This document shows positions 35,204-47,759 of a stretch of 64,000 nucleotides of DNA, one piece after another. The notes below the pieces were generated by a model. It worked only from the letters and a program-made list of their open reading frames with translations. It was not told the DNA's origin and did not search any database. The stretch is from assembly GCA_015501605.1 (NCBI GenBank), contig JADNRZ010000009.1:1860001-1924000 (forward strand), in the 5' to 3' direction. Position 1 is the first letter of the stretch; every line of letters begins with the position of its first letter. A program made the position numbers and the translations under genes. Source of the stretch: Panaeolus papilionaceus. Lineage: Eukaryota; Basidiomycota; Agaricomycetes; Agaricales.

Positions 35204-37081
35204 TCATCCCAAATTCCTTGGGTCAATCAAGTCGCATTTCACCGAGGCGACGTACATCCGCAGCCATTGGAGCATTTCCTTGCTGATCTGATTGCACCCC
35301 GAGACATCGACGACTTGAATACGTTGAGGACCAGCGATCAGATTAGACTGGCCGTGGCGGTCTTGCGACTGCCTTGTCCTCATACGTTCGTGCTCTGCTG
35401 CAGCAGCAGAGGCAGAAGACACGAGCGACGCGACACTGGTGTGATAGCGTTTGAGCGCGTGCGGGTTGGCAGGAAGCCGGGATTCGATGAGGCTGCGGAG
35501 CGAATCCCAATCAAAGCATAAGCACCCCGAGAGTGAGAGACGCTCAAGTCGGGGACACGGCCATGGTGATGCCGATGCTAAGACCTGTAAAAGTGGAAGA
35601 AGAAATGTCAAGAGCTTGTCAGCCTCGGAGCACAGCAATCGGAATCGGAGGACGGCAATAATTATGAACGGACCTTGAGCGAATGATTTGAGATATCCTC
35701 GTTATCGACGAGCTCCAACGTCACGAGGGAGGAAAGGCGACGGATGAGAGTCATGAATGTGATCTCGCCAAAGAGACAATTTTCAATGCGGAGGAACTTG
35801 AGGGGCAGCCTCGTCAGAGCCTGCGAGTAGAGGAGTTGGAGCAGCGAGTTGATGTTCTCAAGATAGCCTAGCTCCAGATGCTCCAGATTGGGGAAACTGA
35901 TGTGGCTCATGATTTCCTGGGCGTGTCTGCCACCAGAGTAAAAGAAGGAAGCTTTCTTGAGGTGAGGCAGGGGGATTTTGTTTGTAATTGGCATTTCGGG
36001 TTCCGCCACCTTTCCGGCGATGCAGGGATGTGGATCATCGATGGATACGTTCCTTAGAGCGAGCTCCTCCAGTTGCGGACATTGGCGGAGGATGCTCAGG
36101 AGCGTTGAAGGCGATGGGGCGTCTGAATTGTAATAACCTCCCAACTTGAGCACGCGCAATCCGTTCATTAATTTCAGGTCCCATCCGAAATTGAATGACG
36201 TAATGGAACATGAACGAAGGTTGGGTGTGCGTCCGTTGAAGAGAGGCACAGGGCGCTTCGAGTAATGATGGTCGTCTTGCATGTTCTGAATCAGGATGGA
36301 GAGCTTCTCCAATGTCGGTGCGTCCTCTTGGCACCGGATAAGGGCCTCGTGGGCGACTGCTCTGTTGGGAACAGTGAGGCTGAAGCTTTTCGTCCGCCAG
36401 AGAGCCGGGTGGATGAGATCCATGGCGAGCAAAACACGCTCTCTGATGGCATGCGTGGATTCTGTGGGTCGGATAGCAAAGTTCACGATGATGTCCAAAG
36501 GATGGGACTTGGAACGCATCAACCTCCGACGAGCCTTCTCCAAACTGTTATGAGGGGAAATGGAGATTTTTGCCCAGAGGCTGGGTGTGTTGAGAGCGAC
36601 ATCGGCCCAGTATCGACTAGAAGAGATGAGATGGGTAAGTTTGCAACTCTTGAGGTTGTGTGGTCGAGGGGTTCACTTGCCATACGAGCATCAAGGTTGC
36701 GACCATGACTGGATCTTCGTCGCCCATCTGGAGGACACCGATGGTGAAGATGTTGGAGAGCAGTTCGCTAGGTAGTCGGAGAACGGGCGATTGAAGCCGA
36801 ACGGCTGTCTCTAACTTGGTCTCGAGGTCGGCACGCTCCTTTGACAAAGCAGCCATCTTGACGTCGATGGTAGAGATGGCATCCCGTAGATAGGCGATGG
36901 ACATGAAGGTTGGTGGACGCGGGACATAGACGTCATCAAAATCTGGCGAGTTCAAGTTGGTGTTCAAGTTTAGATTCCGTGTCTTGAGGGGTGATGTAGG
37001 TGAATAGCCTTTGAGGGATGGGCGTCGTCGTCTTGGATTCGTGAACACGCTGGCAGGTATGCGAGCAGGGTACGCGGCCAT
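35204..37081 (-). CDS. F-box protein with N-terminal coiled coil and leucine-rich C-terminal region
   Basis: Different from the other F-box families here. ATG at 37081 (MAAYPARIPASVF). A Pro/Asn-rich start is followed by a coiled coil (YLRDAISTIDVKMAALSKER) and the F-box LRLPSELLSNIFTIGVLQMG. After an intron comes SRYWADVALNTPSLWAKISI, the usual continuation in Agaricomycete F-box proteins of this type. Then leucine-rich repeats: LRVLKLGGYYN, CPQLEELALRNVSIDD, FPNLEHLELGYLENINSLL, LKFLRIENCLFG, LVTLELVDNEDISNHSLK. The last exon continues LERLSLSGCLCFDW and IQVVDVSGCNQISKEML, ending at 35204. About 570 residues. Probable SCF substrate receptor. Confidence 0.82.
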
Positions 37082-37754
37082 GGGGTGACTGCAAACTATC
37101 AAGTCGGGGGTGACCGCTTATAACCCAAACGACAATGACTCGGGAAATATAGAATGGTAATGCAGTTAGGTTTGTTGGTTACGCTAGCTTTGATCTAGCC
37201 AACAACAAAGAGAAATGGGCACTGCCCAGTGTAGTAACCTGGATAATGTAAAAGAAATAAATTGGTTAACAAGGGGGGAATAAATGAGAATATTTTTAAA
37301 GGGATGACAGACCAAGCGTAAGAACGAGGGCGAAAAATCGCGGACAAGTTGGACATGCGCTGCTTATAACAGTTTGGGCGATCGCGTACTGATAAAGAGA
37401 GAGAGCGAGGTGAACTATTCTGTGTTCCGCACCAGCACGAGGCATAAAGCATGCCGATGAGTTTCTCGCAGCTGAGCAAGGGATCCAGAAAAACCTGGTG
37501 GATGACCTGCAACGTGTGACTTTGTAATGAACATCTTGGGCACGAGGAGTAAAACGAGGCAAGTAGTCCACAACGCTTAACACAACCAATCCCTTCCAAT
37601 CTTGTACCTGTCCACACACTCGGGCCATTGTTCCCCATCAGACAACATTTCCATTTGGTAAAATACCAATAATCTTCGACATGGTTATCTCACAAAGGAG
37701 TTGAAGAGATAAATGCTTAGATACATATATAAACTTGATCTACTATTTTAATTT
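37082..37754. other. Intergenic region
   Basis: Between the F-box gene start and the PQ-loop gene stop. A 147-codon minus-strand frame with several cysteines (37195-37638) is present; it lacks recognisable motifs and splice support and was not called. Confidence 0.4.
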
Positions 37755-39090
37755 TTACTCAACTCGACTCGTTCGTCGAGCTTGTAGTTCATCCATGTAT
37801 CGATAATAAGAAAACTGACACAGCACCTGCATAACGATCAAAGTCATGTCAACAAAAAATCACTATGCTTTTGTTTCGAATAGGTTAAAAGAATTCAACC
37901 CACAAAGATATCCAGAAAAACTGTCAAAAAGCTCCCTATATGAGAAATAAATAAATTTAAAGTCTCATCAACATGGGAATGCCAGTGGAGACTGCCGGTC
38001 GAGTAATCAACGACAACGTACCTGCGAGCCAGCCACCGTTTTTAATCAAGTATTCTCTATCCATGCTCTTCGCGCATATTGACAGAGCATACGTCGTATT
38101 TCCGAATATCGCAAAAAAGAACAATGCAGGCGACAGCCCCTCGCATCGCGTCTTGAAATTTTTTACTTGATGCAGATCGGGTCAATAGAGTTTAGAGCAA
38201 GGAGCGAGGCAAAACGACTGACATATTTGTGGAACGCGTGCACCGAGCTGGACCGGAAATGATTGAGCAAAGTGAGTAATATTATAAAATTCATAATTAA
38301 TGAGTACGTACGAAAAGCAAGGCACTCGACCACCCTAGAGTCTGAATCACCCAGAATTTGGTGTCTCCCTGTGAGGGATTGTCAAAGTGGCTCTCATCCC
38401 CGTCTGAGCCGTCTTTGGTAATCCACCACGCAGCCATACCCACTGATACAACAAACGACAGGGCGCTTGCATACCGCAACACTACAATCCTGGCAGGGAC
38501 GATTTCCTCTGCCTGTTGTTGGCTATTTTGTAATAGAGGTGCATTTTCGTTTGAGTTTGGAGACGAGTCTTGTGACAGCAAGCGAGCGCGCTTCCAACGG
38601 TAGTAGTAAATTTGACACAAGAGAATCAGATCGCAAGTTGTATACTGTGATAACGATTATCGTCAATCTTGACGGTACTCGAGGTACCAATAACCAATAA
38701 CAAAAAGGAAACATGACTTGTGCGTACATATACTGCGAGAATGACGACCGTCGGTAAAAGGTTGGCTAGAATAGCTCCAAGCAGATTCGTAAGATCTCCG
38801 AGCAGCCATATGATCACGAAGAGGACGCTGAGACCATCTCCAGATTGAAGCGAATAGTTTTCATATACTTGAGGGGAATAGACAACGATCCTATTTTCGG
38901 TGTGACGTGGTTAATGCAAATTGCGCAAGCAGGAGACACATTGTGTTCCTGTGTGTTATTGTCGCCTCACCAGCAGGCAATGGATATCCAGCCAAGCTTG
39001 AAAGATAGGAGTGAGTCAGATAAGGATGTAAAAAAAGTTCGAAAAATTGAAAAGACGAACGATATTGCTTAGACTGTCGCTGGTGAACAT
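37755..39090 (-). CDS. PQ-loop repeat vacuolar amino acid transporter (Ypq/PQLC2 family)
   Basis: Seven-helix transporter of the SLC66A1/PQLC2 and yeast Ypq1-3/Rtc2 family, exporting cationic amino acids from the vacuole. ATG at 39090 (MFTSDSLSNI), then an intron. First PQ loop: LGWISIACWIVVYSPQVYEN across a junction, with YSLQSGDGLSVLFVIIWLLG and NLLGAILANLLPTVVILAVY. Then LILLCQIYYYRWKR, a variable hydrophilic loop, YASALSFVVSVGMAAWW, the second PQ loop LGARVPQIL, TRCEGLSPALFFFAIFGNTT, and WLAGSLTVFLDIFVLCQFSY. Stop at 37755. About eight exons. Both Pro-Gln motifs are present, so it should be functional. Divergent from prohibitin-2. Confidence 0.9.
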
Positions 39091-40130
39091 AGTGGCATTA
39101 CTGAGAAATGGTAAAATAAGGGGTTCTGTGTGCATTGGGGTCGGTATCAATAGGGAGGTCCAGTTACTCCAGTTCCATTTGGTTTGCACAGTTTGATAGC
39201 GACTGTTGGTGGCGACTTATTTTCCCAGCACGTGCATTGATAACGACTCGGCGCGACACACTGACAGTGAGGGGCCCTGAGGGCGCGTCCTAACGTAAAA
39301 TAGCACACAGAGGGGCTAAGCCAACGGACAAGGTGTAGAACATGTCTGTGAATACTGCCAATACTGAATTATCAGACAACTGAACAGGGGCTTCGACTTT
39401 ATGAACGCAGCCGACAGAATCTGCTCAGCTGACGTTTATTAAAAGTGATGCACCGGATCTGCGCCGCAGTTCGTGAGGGGAATGAAATCGAGAGTTTTAG
39501 CGCTAGATTAGGTGTTAGATGACCGAGATATGTTTCGACAGATGTGCTTCTAGGCCCCTTGAGGACAGCCTATTTGGGAGGAGATTATAGCTGGCGTAGT
39601 TATTACAGTGCCTGGAGCCTCCTCGCTGAGAATCGAGGTTCACGATTTCAAGCCATTCGGTGTGTGGATCGTCAAAGAGACTATATATCCCAATATTAAT
39701 GAGCGGTTAATGAAGTCAATATGCCAGGATCGATGTAGCCCAAGCGTGACTTTCTCCAGGATAGAACCAGCCACCAGAAGCGGATTGATGCATCCCGGCC
39801 ACAGAACCTCGAAGTAGCCCATGTTCACCAGTCTAAAAAAATAGCAAAACCTCTAAAAAAAACCCAGAAAAGCTCAAAACTCGGTTTCGGCTAGAACACG
39901 TAGACACAGCGACGAGCAGTGGACAAGGTCAAGAAACGAGTTAAGTTCCGAGCCATTTCCAAGAACTCCAATGCATCAGGAACTTAGGAAGCATGTCACA
40001 CACACACTACGTGACTGTCAGCTGACTATGATGACATAATGGTGAGGTTATTGTCACACTCGCTCACGCTCAGGCTGCTGCCGACACGGTACGCGGCAAA
40101 GAATTATTCTAAGCTTACCTCTACCACAAT
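39091..40130. promoter_or_regulatory. Divergent promoter region (PQ-loop transporter / prohibitin-2)
   Basis: About 1 kb between two opposed start codons, with no convincing gene. Short frames (for example at 39608-39817) have no motif. I could not pick out specific sites beyond AT-rich stretches. Confidence 0.45.
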
Positions 40131-41754
40131 ATGAACAACGGACAGGAAGCCTTTCAGCGATTTGCGAAGCAGCTAAGAACTGTTGGAGGTGGAAAGGGCC
40201 CCTTGGGTGGTGGTCCTCGAGGGCTATTTGCGGGGAGTGGTCTGCTGATTGCTCTTGTGGGTGGTGGACTTGCTCTGAACGCGAGTTTGTTCAACGGTGC
40301 GTTTTTGATACTCTTTCCTTTCCTTTTGGCGTTGCAGGGTGGAATTAAAACTTGGTTATTTAACTATAGTTGATGGTGGTCATCGTGCGATCAAGTACAG
40401 CAGGTATGAGGCGTTATGCTTACTATTCTTTTTTGAAATATTCTAATGGTGTTGGTGTGGTGCTCAGGTTACACGGTATTAAGCAGGAGGTGTACAATGA
40501 GGGAACGCATTTGGTCGTACGTGGACTTGACATTTGACCGACAGTTGTGCGTATGTATAACCTTGATTGTAGATTCCATGGTTCGAGAACCCTATCGTAT
40601 TCGACATCCGCGCAAAGCCCCGCAACATTGCAAGCTTGACGGGTACCAAAGGTGCATATTCCTTCCCAAGTTTCACTCATTCAAATAAACCCCCTCTCGC
40701 CCGCCATGCACCTTTCCACGCGGCGACTGTGCATATCTTTTCCACTCTATCTCTGTCTCTCAATGACAATGGAATTCTGACTCGCCTATTTTTATTTTTC
40801 GTAGATCTCCAAATGGTCAACATCACTTGTCGTGTTCTCTCAAGACCAGATACCCAGGCTCTCCCCACTATCTACCGCGAGCTCGGTAAAGACTATGACG
40901 AAAGAGTTCTGCCTTCTATCGTCAACGAGGTCCTGAAAAGTGTTGTCGCTCAATTCAACGCCAGTCAGCTGATTACCCAGCGTGAGCATGTATGTTGCCA
41001 CATTTTCTTTTCGTTTGCAATTTTTGCATTTTTTTTAATGCTACCCTGCTTGATTTTGACAAATTGTCGCATTCAAAACATCCACCTCTTCCACCTTCCT
41101 TCTCATGGCGTTCCACTACTCCATTTTTACGATATTAAATACTCATTAAACACGCTTTTATAGGTATCGAGGCTGGTTCGTGAGAATCTGACCCAACGAG
41201 CCCTCCGATTCAACCTTGTGTTGGAGGACGTGTCGATCACGCACGTCGCGTTCTCTACAGAGTTTACACACGCTGTCGAGGCTAAGCAGGTCGCTCAGCA
41301 GACTGCGCTCCGTGCTGCGTACCTCGTTGATCAGGCTATTCAAGAGAAGCAGGTGCGTTTTTTTTTCTTCACAATTTTCAGAAAATTTCTGTGCAAGATG
41401 CTAATGATGCCATTTGGGAATGTAGTCTATCATCGTTCGTGCCCAGGGAGAAGCGCAATCTGCTGAACTCGTCGGAGAGTCACTGCGCAAGAACAAGGGT
41501 TTCTTGGAACTTCGTCGTCTTGAGGCGGCTCGTGATATCGCGAATACCTTGTCTGGATCTCAAAATAAGATTATGCTTGATTCGCAGAGTCTTTTGTTGA
41601 ATAGTGAGTGGTGCTCTGGGTTTATTTGGGTTTTTTGAGTTGCTGATTCAATTTTCTTTCTTTCCCTATTTTCCTAATCCTTTTTTCTACGTTGATCTTG
41701 TGATGCATAGTTGCTGGAGATGATGCAAAAGACCTTCTTAAGGCCAACAAGTAA
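40131..41754 (+). CDS. PHB2: Prohibitin-2
   Basis: Subunit of the ring-shaped prohibitin complex of the mitochondrial inner membrane, which stabilises membrane proteins and regulates m-AAA protease. ATG at 40131 ([15 protein letters not shown]). A Gly-rich segment ([15 protein letters not shown]) and an uncleaved transmembrane anchor [20 protein letters not shown] precede the SPFH/PHB domain: [80 protein letters not shown] and [20 protein letters not shown]. The C-terminal coiled coil ([20 protein letters not shown]) and [19 protein letters not shown] finish the protein at 41754. About seven exons; around 310 residues, the usual length. Confidence 0.95.
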
Positions 41755-42462
41755 TACCCTTACCACCTTGTATAGTCGCTTGATACGTTATTATTATTCC
41801 AGCTAAAAACACCTCCCGTGAATTTTTATTCTTTTGCGAATGTGTCAGTTTTCTGTGAGGGTTACCGCCGTGGGTCGTTCAATTCGATTTCAGGCGCGAA
41901 GGTTGTATCTTGGACTCGAATTCTTTAGCTTTACACCTCAGACTCTTCAGAGATTTCCGTGTTTGAATGTTTAACGGATGGCTGCTGGGGTGGACCGTGG
42001 TGGAGGATCCCGGAAACACCGGCGCGGCATACCTGCTTTACGCTTATCACATCCGTGTGACAGGACACTTTTTTGCGAGCTGCCATCACTGGCCCTGCGA
42101 GACGACTATCTGGATTCTGAGCTCTCTCTCTTTCTGACGATTGGGGCCGTATGAATCTGACAGTGCTGCTTTAAACATCTCTGTTTTGTGTTCTTGGATA
42201 TCTCTTTGTTTTAGAGATTGTATTGTTATCACTGGGCCGCTATTGGGGCGATCATATCTGGGTTTCTGCTTAACTCAAACTATTGAACTCGCACATATCG
42301 CTGGTCAACTGTACACTATTTCAGTGCATCTCATCTCGTCAACCCCCACCAATACCTGCCACAACTCCCCAAGCCCTAACCCTACCTCACCCCACCCACC
42401 CCACCACTTAAAACCCAAACCTACACCCAAAACTCACTCAACCTAAACTAAACCAACTCAAA
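41755..42462. other. Intergenic region with C/A-rich leader
   Basis: 3' flank of prohibitin-2 and promoter of the next gene. The last 120 bases before the start codon at 42463 are strongly C- and A-rich (CCCCACCCACCCCACCAC), typical of an untranslated leader in fungi. No gene seen. Confidence 0.5.
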
Positions 42463-43725
42463 ATGCCCCTCGACAGCGAAGGCTACCTCGTCTCGCAAGG
42501 CTGGGCAGGTAAAGGCACCGCACTGCGCCATGGATCGCTCGTGCGGCCTCTTGCAATACCACAGAAGAAGACCCTTGCTGGGCTGGGCAAGGATAGGGAT
42601 GAGGCGTTTCCGTTTTGGGATCAGTGGGTGTTATTTTTGCTTTTGTTTTAAAGCAGGCTGCTGGGGGTTCTGTGGAGGTGGTCATTGGCTATTGGTTGGA
42701 ATGATTGTTGATTGTGATATTTTGTAGTTTGTTCTCGGCTGCTGCGAAGTCGATTCAGCTCAAGTGTGCTGATTCGGATGATGAGGAGAGTGGGTCGGTG
42801 AGTGTTTTCATTCCAACACCATACTCGATGATTCAACTCTAATAATATATTTTATTGTGCAAAGGACGACCCCAGTTCGTCATCCGGCGCTAATTTTAAA
42901 AGAACTTCGACGGGGATTATCTCAAATCGGAGGCCTATAACAGGCACACCTGCGCACTCAGGGTCAAACACCCCAGACCCATGCCCCGACGCCCAACAGC
43001 CTCGATTATCACTCATGGCAGCAGCGAAAAGGGAGGCAGCGAAACGGGGGCTGTATTCAAGATTTTTCAGAGGGCCTATATTGGGTCCTGAGAGCATGGA
43101 AGAGGAAGAGAGGAGGCTGGAGAGGATATTGGGTGAAGCGATGAAGGTGGACCCTGGCGAGGGCGGGAGGGTGAAGGTTAAGGAGCATGTAGAGATTGAG
43201 GTAGGGGGTGGGAGGCTTGTTGTTGATTTGGAGGTTGAGAAGGAAGTGGGGAAGAAGAGGAAAGAGAAGAGAAAGGAGAGTGATGAGGGGGAGAGTGATG
43301 TGGATAGGAAGGAGAGGAAGAGGACAAAGGAGGAGAGGAAGAAGGAGAAGGAGGGGAGGAGGGAGAAGAAGAAGGGCAAGGCGAAGAGCGTGGATGAAGA
43401 GGAGGTCCCGGAGAAGAAAAAGAAGAGCAAGTCGAAAAAGCATGCTGCTGAGGATGATGATGAAGATTCATTGACCCGGGACGAGAAGAAACAACGAAAG
43501 AAAGAAAAGAAAGAAAAGGAGCGGAAATTAGAAGAAGAGGTCGGGGAAGAGCAAGCGCCCATCACATCGACGAAGGAGAAATCATCCAAAAAATCGAAAA
43601 AGACGAAACCTCCATCCTCAAAGCACGAGCCATCGGATAAATTACCGGCCACCGACGACGGCAGAAAACCAAAAAGGAAAAAACGGAAACACTCAGAGGT
43701 GTCTGATGATAGCGACAGCAGTTAG
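42463..43725 (+). CDS. Nucleolar G-patch protein (Tma23/GPATCH4-like)
   Basis: ATG at 42463 opens directly into a degenerate G-patch (MPLDSEGYLVSQGWAGKGTA, then LAIPQKKTLAGLGKDRDEAF), the arrangement in yeast Tma23, a ribosome-biogenesis factor of the nucleolus. A short second exon (LFSAAAKSIQLKCADSDDEE) completes the conserved part. The third exon has KRGLYSRFFRGPILGPES and then a very long Lys/Glu-rich region (KKRKEKRKES, KEERKKEKEGRREKKKGK) ending RKPKRKKRKHSEVSD, typical of nucleolar proteins. The bias produces long spurious frames on the other strand. About 310 residues, ending at 43725. Confidence 0.82.
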
Positions 43726-44151
43726 CGACGGTATCATTGATCTTTGGGGCCTGGATACCTCAGCTCTACATGCAGCCCCGTGTTCATACGAAGGGCCTTT
43801 TTATTAATAGCTGTATGTTGTCTATAGATATCTCTGACATTAAACAGTTAGACAGCAGTAAAATAAACAACACGTTGGTGATTAGATTTGTTGAAATTGT
43901 CCAAGATTGTGAGAAAAAGAAATGTCGTGTTTGTCTCGTGATCGCGTTGACTGCAATGAGGCAGGACCCCGGGTGATATAATTTCCTTTTATGTGCATTT
44001 TTCGGGGTCATTTAATGCATCGTGGTGTTTTGTTTCTTGAGTCGTGGTTGATTCTTGTGTTGATATTTCTTTTTTTGCTTTGTCTAAACGCTTTGCTCTT
44101 TGCTTTCCACCTTGTTTTCGTTTGCTCTCGTTTCTTTCTCAAACCACCATC
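43726..44151. other. Intergenic region
   Basis: Between the Tma23-like gene and the MPS1 kinase gene. The 100 bases before the kinase start are T/C-rich, as in a basidiomycete promoter and leader. No gene seen. Confidence 0.5.
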
Positions 44152-47100
44152 ATGTCAGAAGGCATTTCAATTTCACCACCAAGGACTCCCAACGATCCAA
44201 GAATGGCACCTGCACTGAATACAAGTACGCCCAATTCAGACGAATCATCAATCATCGATGACCTTTCGTTCGACTACATTTTCGATGGAGACGGAAATTT
44301 TGTACGACTGTCGAAAGGATCAGCAAAATCTAACAACTCGTCACCAGCGACACCAAGTGATGCTTACCTCCAACCAGACCCACCACCGGCATTGAAGCCA
44401 CCTTCTCCTGACTTGTTGGCCTCTCCAATAACCAGAGTGTCCTTGTCGCGTTCAGAAAGCGCGTTTGCAGTGCTCTCTGGTTCAGCCGTAGGTACATCAA
44501 CTTCGGCGCTCACTCAGGAGAAACCAACAGCAAGGTCGTTTCAGCGCGTCGCGTCAGGGCCAGCTATCGCCAACACACCTTCCTACTTGGCCCCAACAGC
44601 ATCTTCACTTTCCAAGCCACGTATGGCCCCTAGACGGATCACCATGGAAGACCGTCACGAAGGTCTCGCTTCTTCACGGGCCAGGCCAACTCTCGACGGT
44701 AATCACTACGGTCTTCAAGAAGAGAAGGAAAACATCAGTGAGAGTGATGATTACCCTCATCCTCAATCTGCCTCGGTTTCTCAAAAGAACAGAGGTTCAC
44801 CACCATTAGCAAGCCGTTCTGTCTCCTCATCAAGACTCGGGTCGAGTCGGTCTTTGTATGGCACTAGCAGTACCAACGGCGCAAGCTCAAGACCCCTTGC
44901 AGAGCTTCCTTTGGCTCAGCGTAATGCTCACTCCAGACAAATTATACCTGGCCCTAATCGTCCAGGACGCGTTATGAAGTCCGTGTCCATGTCCAAGTAC
45001 GGTAGCACACCAGCTGCCACGCCTGGCTTTGATCGTATTTCAGAGGGCGACATGAGCGAAAGTGACCATCATCCTTATGATATTCCTCTTCCTGGAGAGG
45101 ATACAGAGCCAGAGGACGAGCCAGCAGAAGTCGATTCTCCCCAAGGACCTTCCAATCCATCCGGTTCCCACATGGGTGCATCAAGGGCCCGCGCACCATC
45201 CGGTTTGAGCAGCAATGCCGCGCTCTCACAGTCAGGCAGCTCACGTCCACGACGTTCTGCCAGCCTGAGTGATGCTCTGAGTGGGTACCACGCGTCTTTC
45301 TTATTGTCCTTAATACTCATTTTGAGTAGATAACGACGATTATCAGTTGCAACTTCAACAACCATATCGCAATCCGAATTCGCGACCAGGGACGAGTCAG
45401 GGTAAGAATGCTTTCTCCATTTCTGGCACATAAACATGACCTCAGCATTCTCCACGTTCCAGGCATGAATAATGATAACACCGCCGGTGCACGTCGCGTC
45501 CCGAACGAGCCAAGAGAGCGACATGATTCTGAAGGCCGGGTGGATTACAATAAGAGTAGGTTCAATTGTCAATTGTCTGTTAAACTTTATACTAAAAATT
45601 CAAATCAGAACTCCGAACGCAGGCAGATGAAGTGGAACGTAAGTCAAAATTTTGATTTGATTTGATTAAAATCAACCTCGGGCTTAACGTCTTTGTTGAT
45701 TCAGGTCGAGAGGAACTGCGTCAATCACCGTCTCCGACGCACAATCAGCACCTGCAGGCGTCCCGTACCGCGTATGGGCACCGACGACGGGATTCTGATA
45801 CATTGCGCAGTTTTGTCCCTCAGCCCCCGTTGAGTGCCGGCCTTAGTTCGCCGACGGTTGTTGAGCACAATAGGGGATCCCCACCCCTGTCATCACGCGT
45901 CGCTGGCAGACATTCTCCGCCATCGACTGCTGCGTCGAGAGGTCGCGTTTCTCCACCCACGTCAAAAGGACGTCTATCCCCTCCAGGAGCCAAAGGAAGA
46001 CTGTCACCGCCAGCTGCCAAAGGACGGCTATCTCCATCTGCAGTAAAAGGTCGTGCATCCCCGCCAGCTGCTACTAAAATTGCGAAAGAGGTCGCGAAGC
46101 ACCGAAGGAGTCCTACAGCCCCTGAACCCATTACCAACAGCGCGTCTCTCCGTGAGGCCAGTGCAGGTCCTAATGGCAAGTCATGGGGTAACGTTGAGAG
46201 AGTCGAGGAAGAGCATGATTATGCTGTGGAACGTGAACGCGAAAGAGAGAGGGAGAGGGAGAGGGAGCAGAGAGAACAGGCGGAGAGGGAGAAGGAACGT
46301 GAGAGGAGACATCAACCGCAGCTTTCTATTCAGAATCCTGCACATATTCAGCAGCAGCAGCAGCAGCAAGCTCAATCTGCGATCATAGCACCTACGCCGA
46401 CGACTACGAATGCGCCAGCGCCACCACAAGCGCAGCTTAACCGACATATTGTTGTAAGTAAAACTTTTCCTGTCTGTTTGGAGTTGAAGTTAAACACGAC
46501 GTGAAGGTCAACAAGAAGGCTTATGCCCGACTTGACATGATTGGAAAGGGAGGATCATCACGCGTTTTCCGGGTACTCAACCACGCCAACGAGCTCTATG
46601 CCATCAAGCGCGTGTCACTGGACAAGACGGACAATGAAACGATGAACGGCTACATCAACGAGATCAAGCTCTTGAAACGACTCGAGGGCAACAACCGCAT
46701 CATCCGCCTCATCGACAGCGAGCTCAAGACGGCGCCTGGTGGTGGCAAGGGCCATCTGCTCCTGGTGATGGAGTGCGGTGAAGTCGACTTTGCGAGGCTA
46801 CTGCAAGAGCAGATGAAGGAGCCTGTGAATATGGTGTGGGTGGCGTATTATTGGCAGCAGATGCTTCAGGCCGTGCATGTGATTCACGAAGAGAAGATTG
46901 TGCACTCTGATTTGAAGCCTGCTAATTTTGTGCTTGTGCGGGGGCAGTTGAAGTTGATTGACTTTGGGATTGCGAATGCGATTGCTAATGATACGACGAA
47001 TATTCAGAGGGACCATCAGGTAGGAAACTTGGGTTTTGGAATGATGTTTCCCTTTTCTGATCACTGTTTTTTGTGTTTGATAGATTGGCACCGTCAATTA

Positions 47101-47759
47101 TATGAGTCCTGAGGCTATTGAGCTCCCTGAGGGCATGCGTCGACTTAAAGTCGGTCGTCCATCAGATGTCTGGTCATTAGGATGTATCCTGTACCAGATG
47201 GTCTACGGCCACCCACCATTCCAGCATCTCTCGGTGTACCAGAAGATGAAAGCCATCCCCGACCTCACCCATGTCATCGAGTTCGCAGAATACGCCACCC
47301 CGACGATGCCTTCACCCCGCAACTCGACCTCCTCTGACGGACGCGTGGACCCGCCGAAGAAGTTGGACCATCTGAAAGTCAAGGTCCGCAAGGATGTGAT
47401 CATGTCCATGAAGAGCTGTCTCTGTCGGACCCCGAAGGAGCGCGCTACGATCCCGGAACTGCTGAATCATAGTTGGTTAGGGACGGGCGAGGATACGTCT
47501 GCGCCTGCGCCTGAGCCGGATTTGAAGGATTTGTTGAAGAAGGATGAGACGGTGATTAATCCGTATTATATGCGGCAGTTGTTGGAGTATGGGATTAAGC
47601 TGGGACAGTCGCAGCAGGAGATGGCGAAGAATCCTGAGTTGTTGTTGGTTGAGGCTGAGGTATGTCAAGGTTTTTTGTGGTGCTTTTGATGGTGCTGATG
47701 AGGTTTCTTTTTTTTTCTAGCGGCTCGTACAAGAATTAAAGTCGCTGACTGTTACATGA
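44152..47759 (+). CDS. MPS1: Spindle assembly checkpoint kinase MPS1/TTK
   Basis: Dual-specificity kinase for the mitotic checkpoint and spindle pole duplication. ATG at 44152 (MSEGISISPPRTPND). A disordered Ser/Pro-rich N-terminal half is followed, after several short exons, by a tandem repeat of KGRLSPP-type units (about 45945-46065), an Arg/Glu run and a poly-Gln tract. The kinase domain starts near 46510: P-loop IGKGGSSRVFRV, lysine in YAIKRV, glutamate in INEIKLLKRL, catalytic HSDLKPANF, DFGIANA, activation segment IGTVNYMSPEA after an intron, and DVWSLGCILYQMVYGHPPF. The C-terminal extension PYYMRQLLEYGIKLGQSQQ is MPS1-like. The last exon encodes RLVQELKSLTVT, ending at 47759. Confidence 0.95.

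Noticed and set aside
37195..37638. Cysteine-containing minus-strand frame that could be a small secreted protein
   Set aside because: No signal peptide at an ATG, no splice support and no recognisable family.
40570..40590. GGTTCGAGAACC resembling a tRNA B box
   Set aside because: Lies within the prohibitin-2 coding exon (PWFENP); no tRNA cloverleaf around it.
42370..42385. CCCTAACCCTA telomere-like words
   Set aside because: Only about two units inside a C/A-rich leader just before a start codon; not a telomeric array.
42852..43652. Long minus-strand frame rich in Ser and Phe
   Set aside because: It is the complement of the Lys/Glu-rich coding exon of the Tma23-like gene; codon bias creates the frame.
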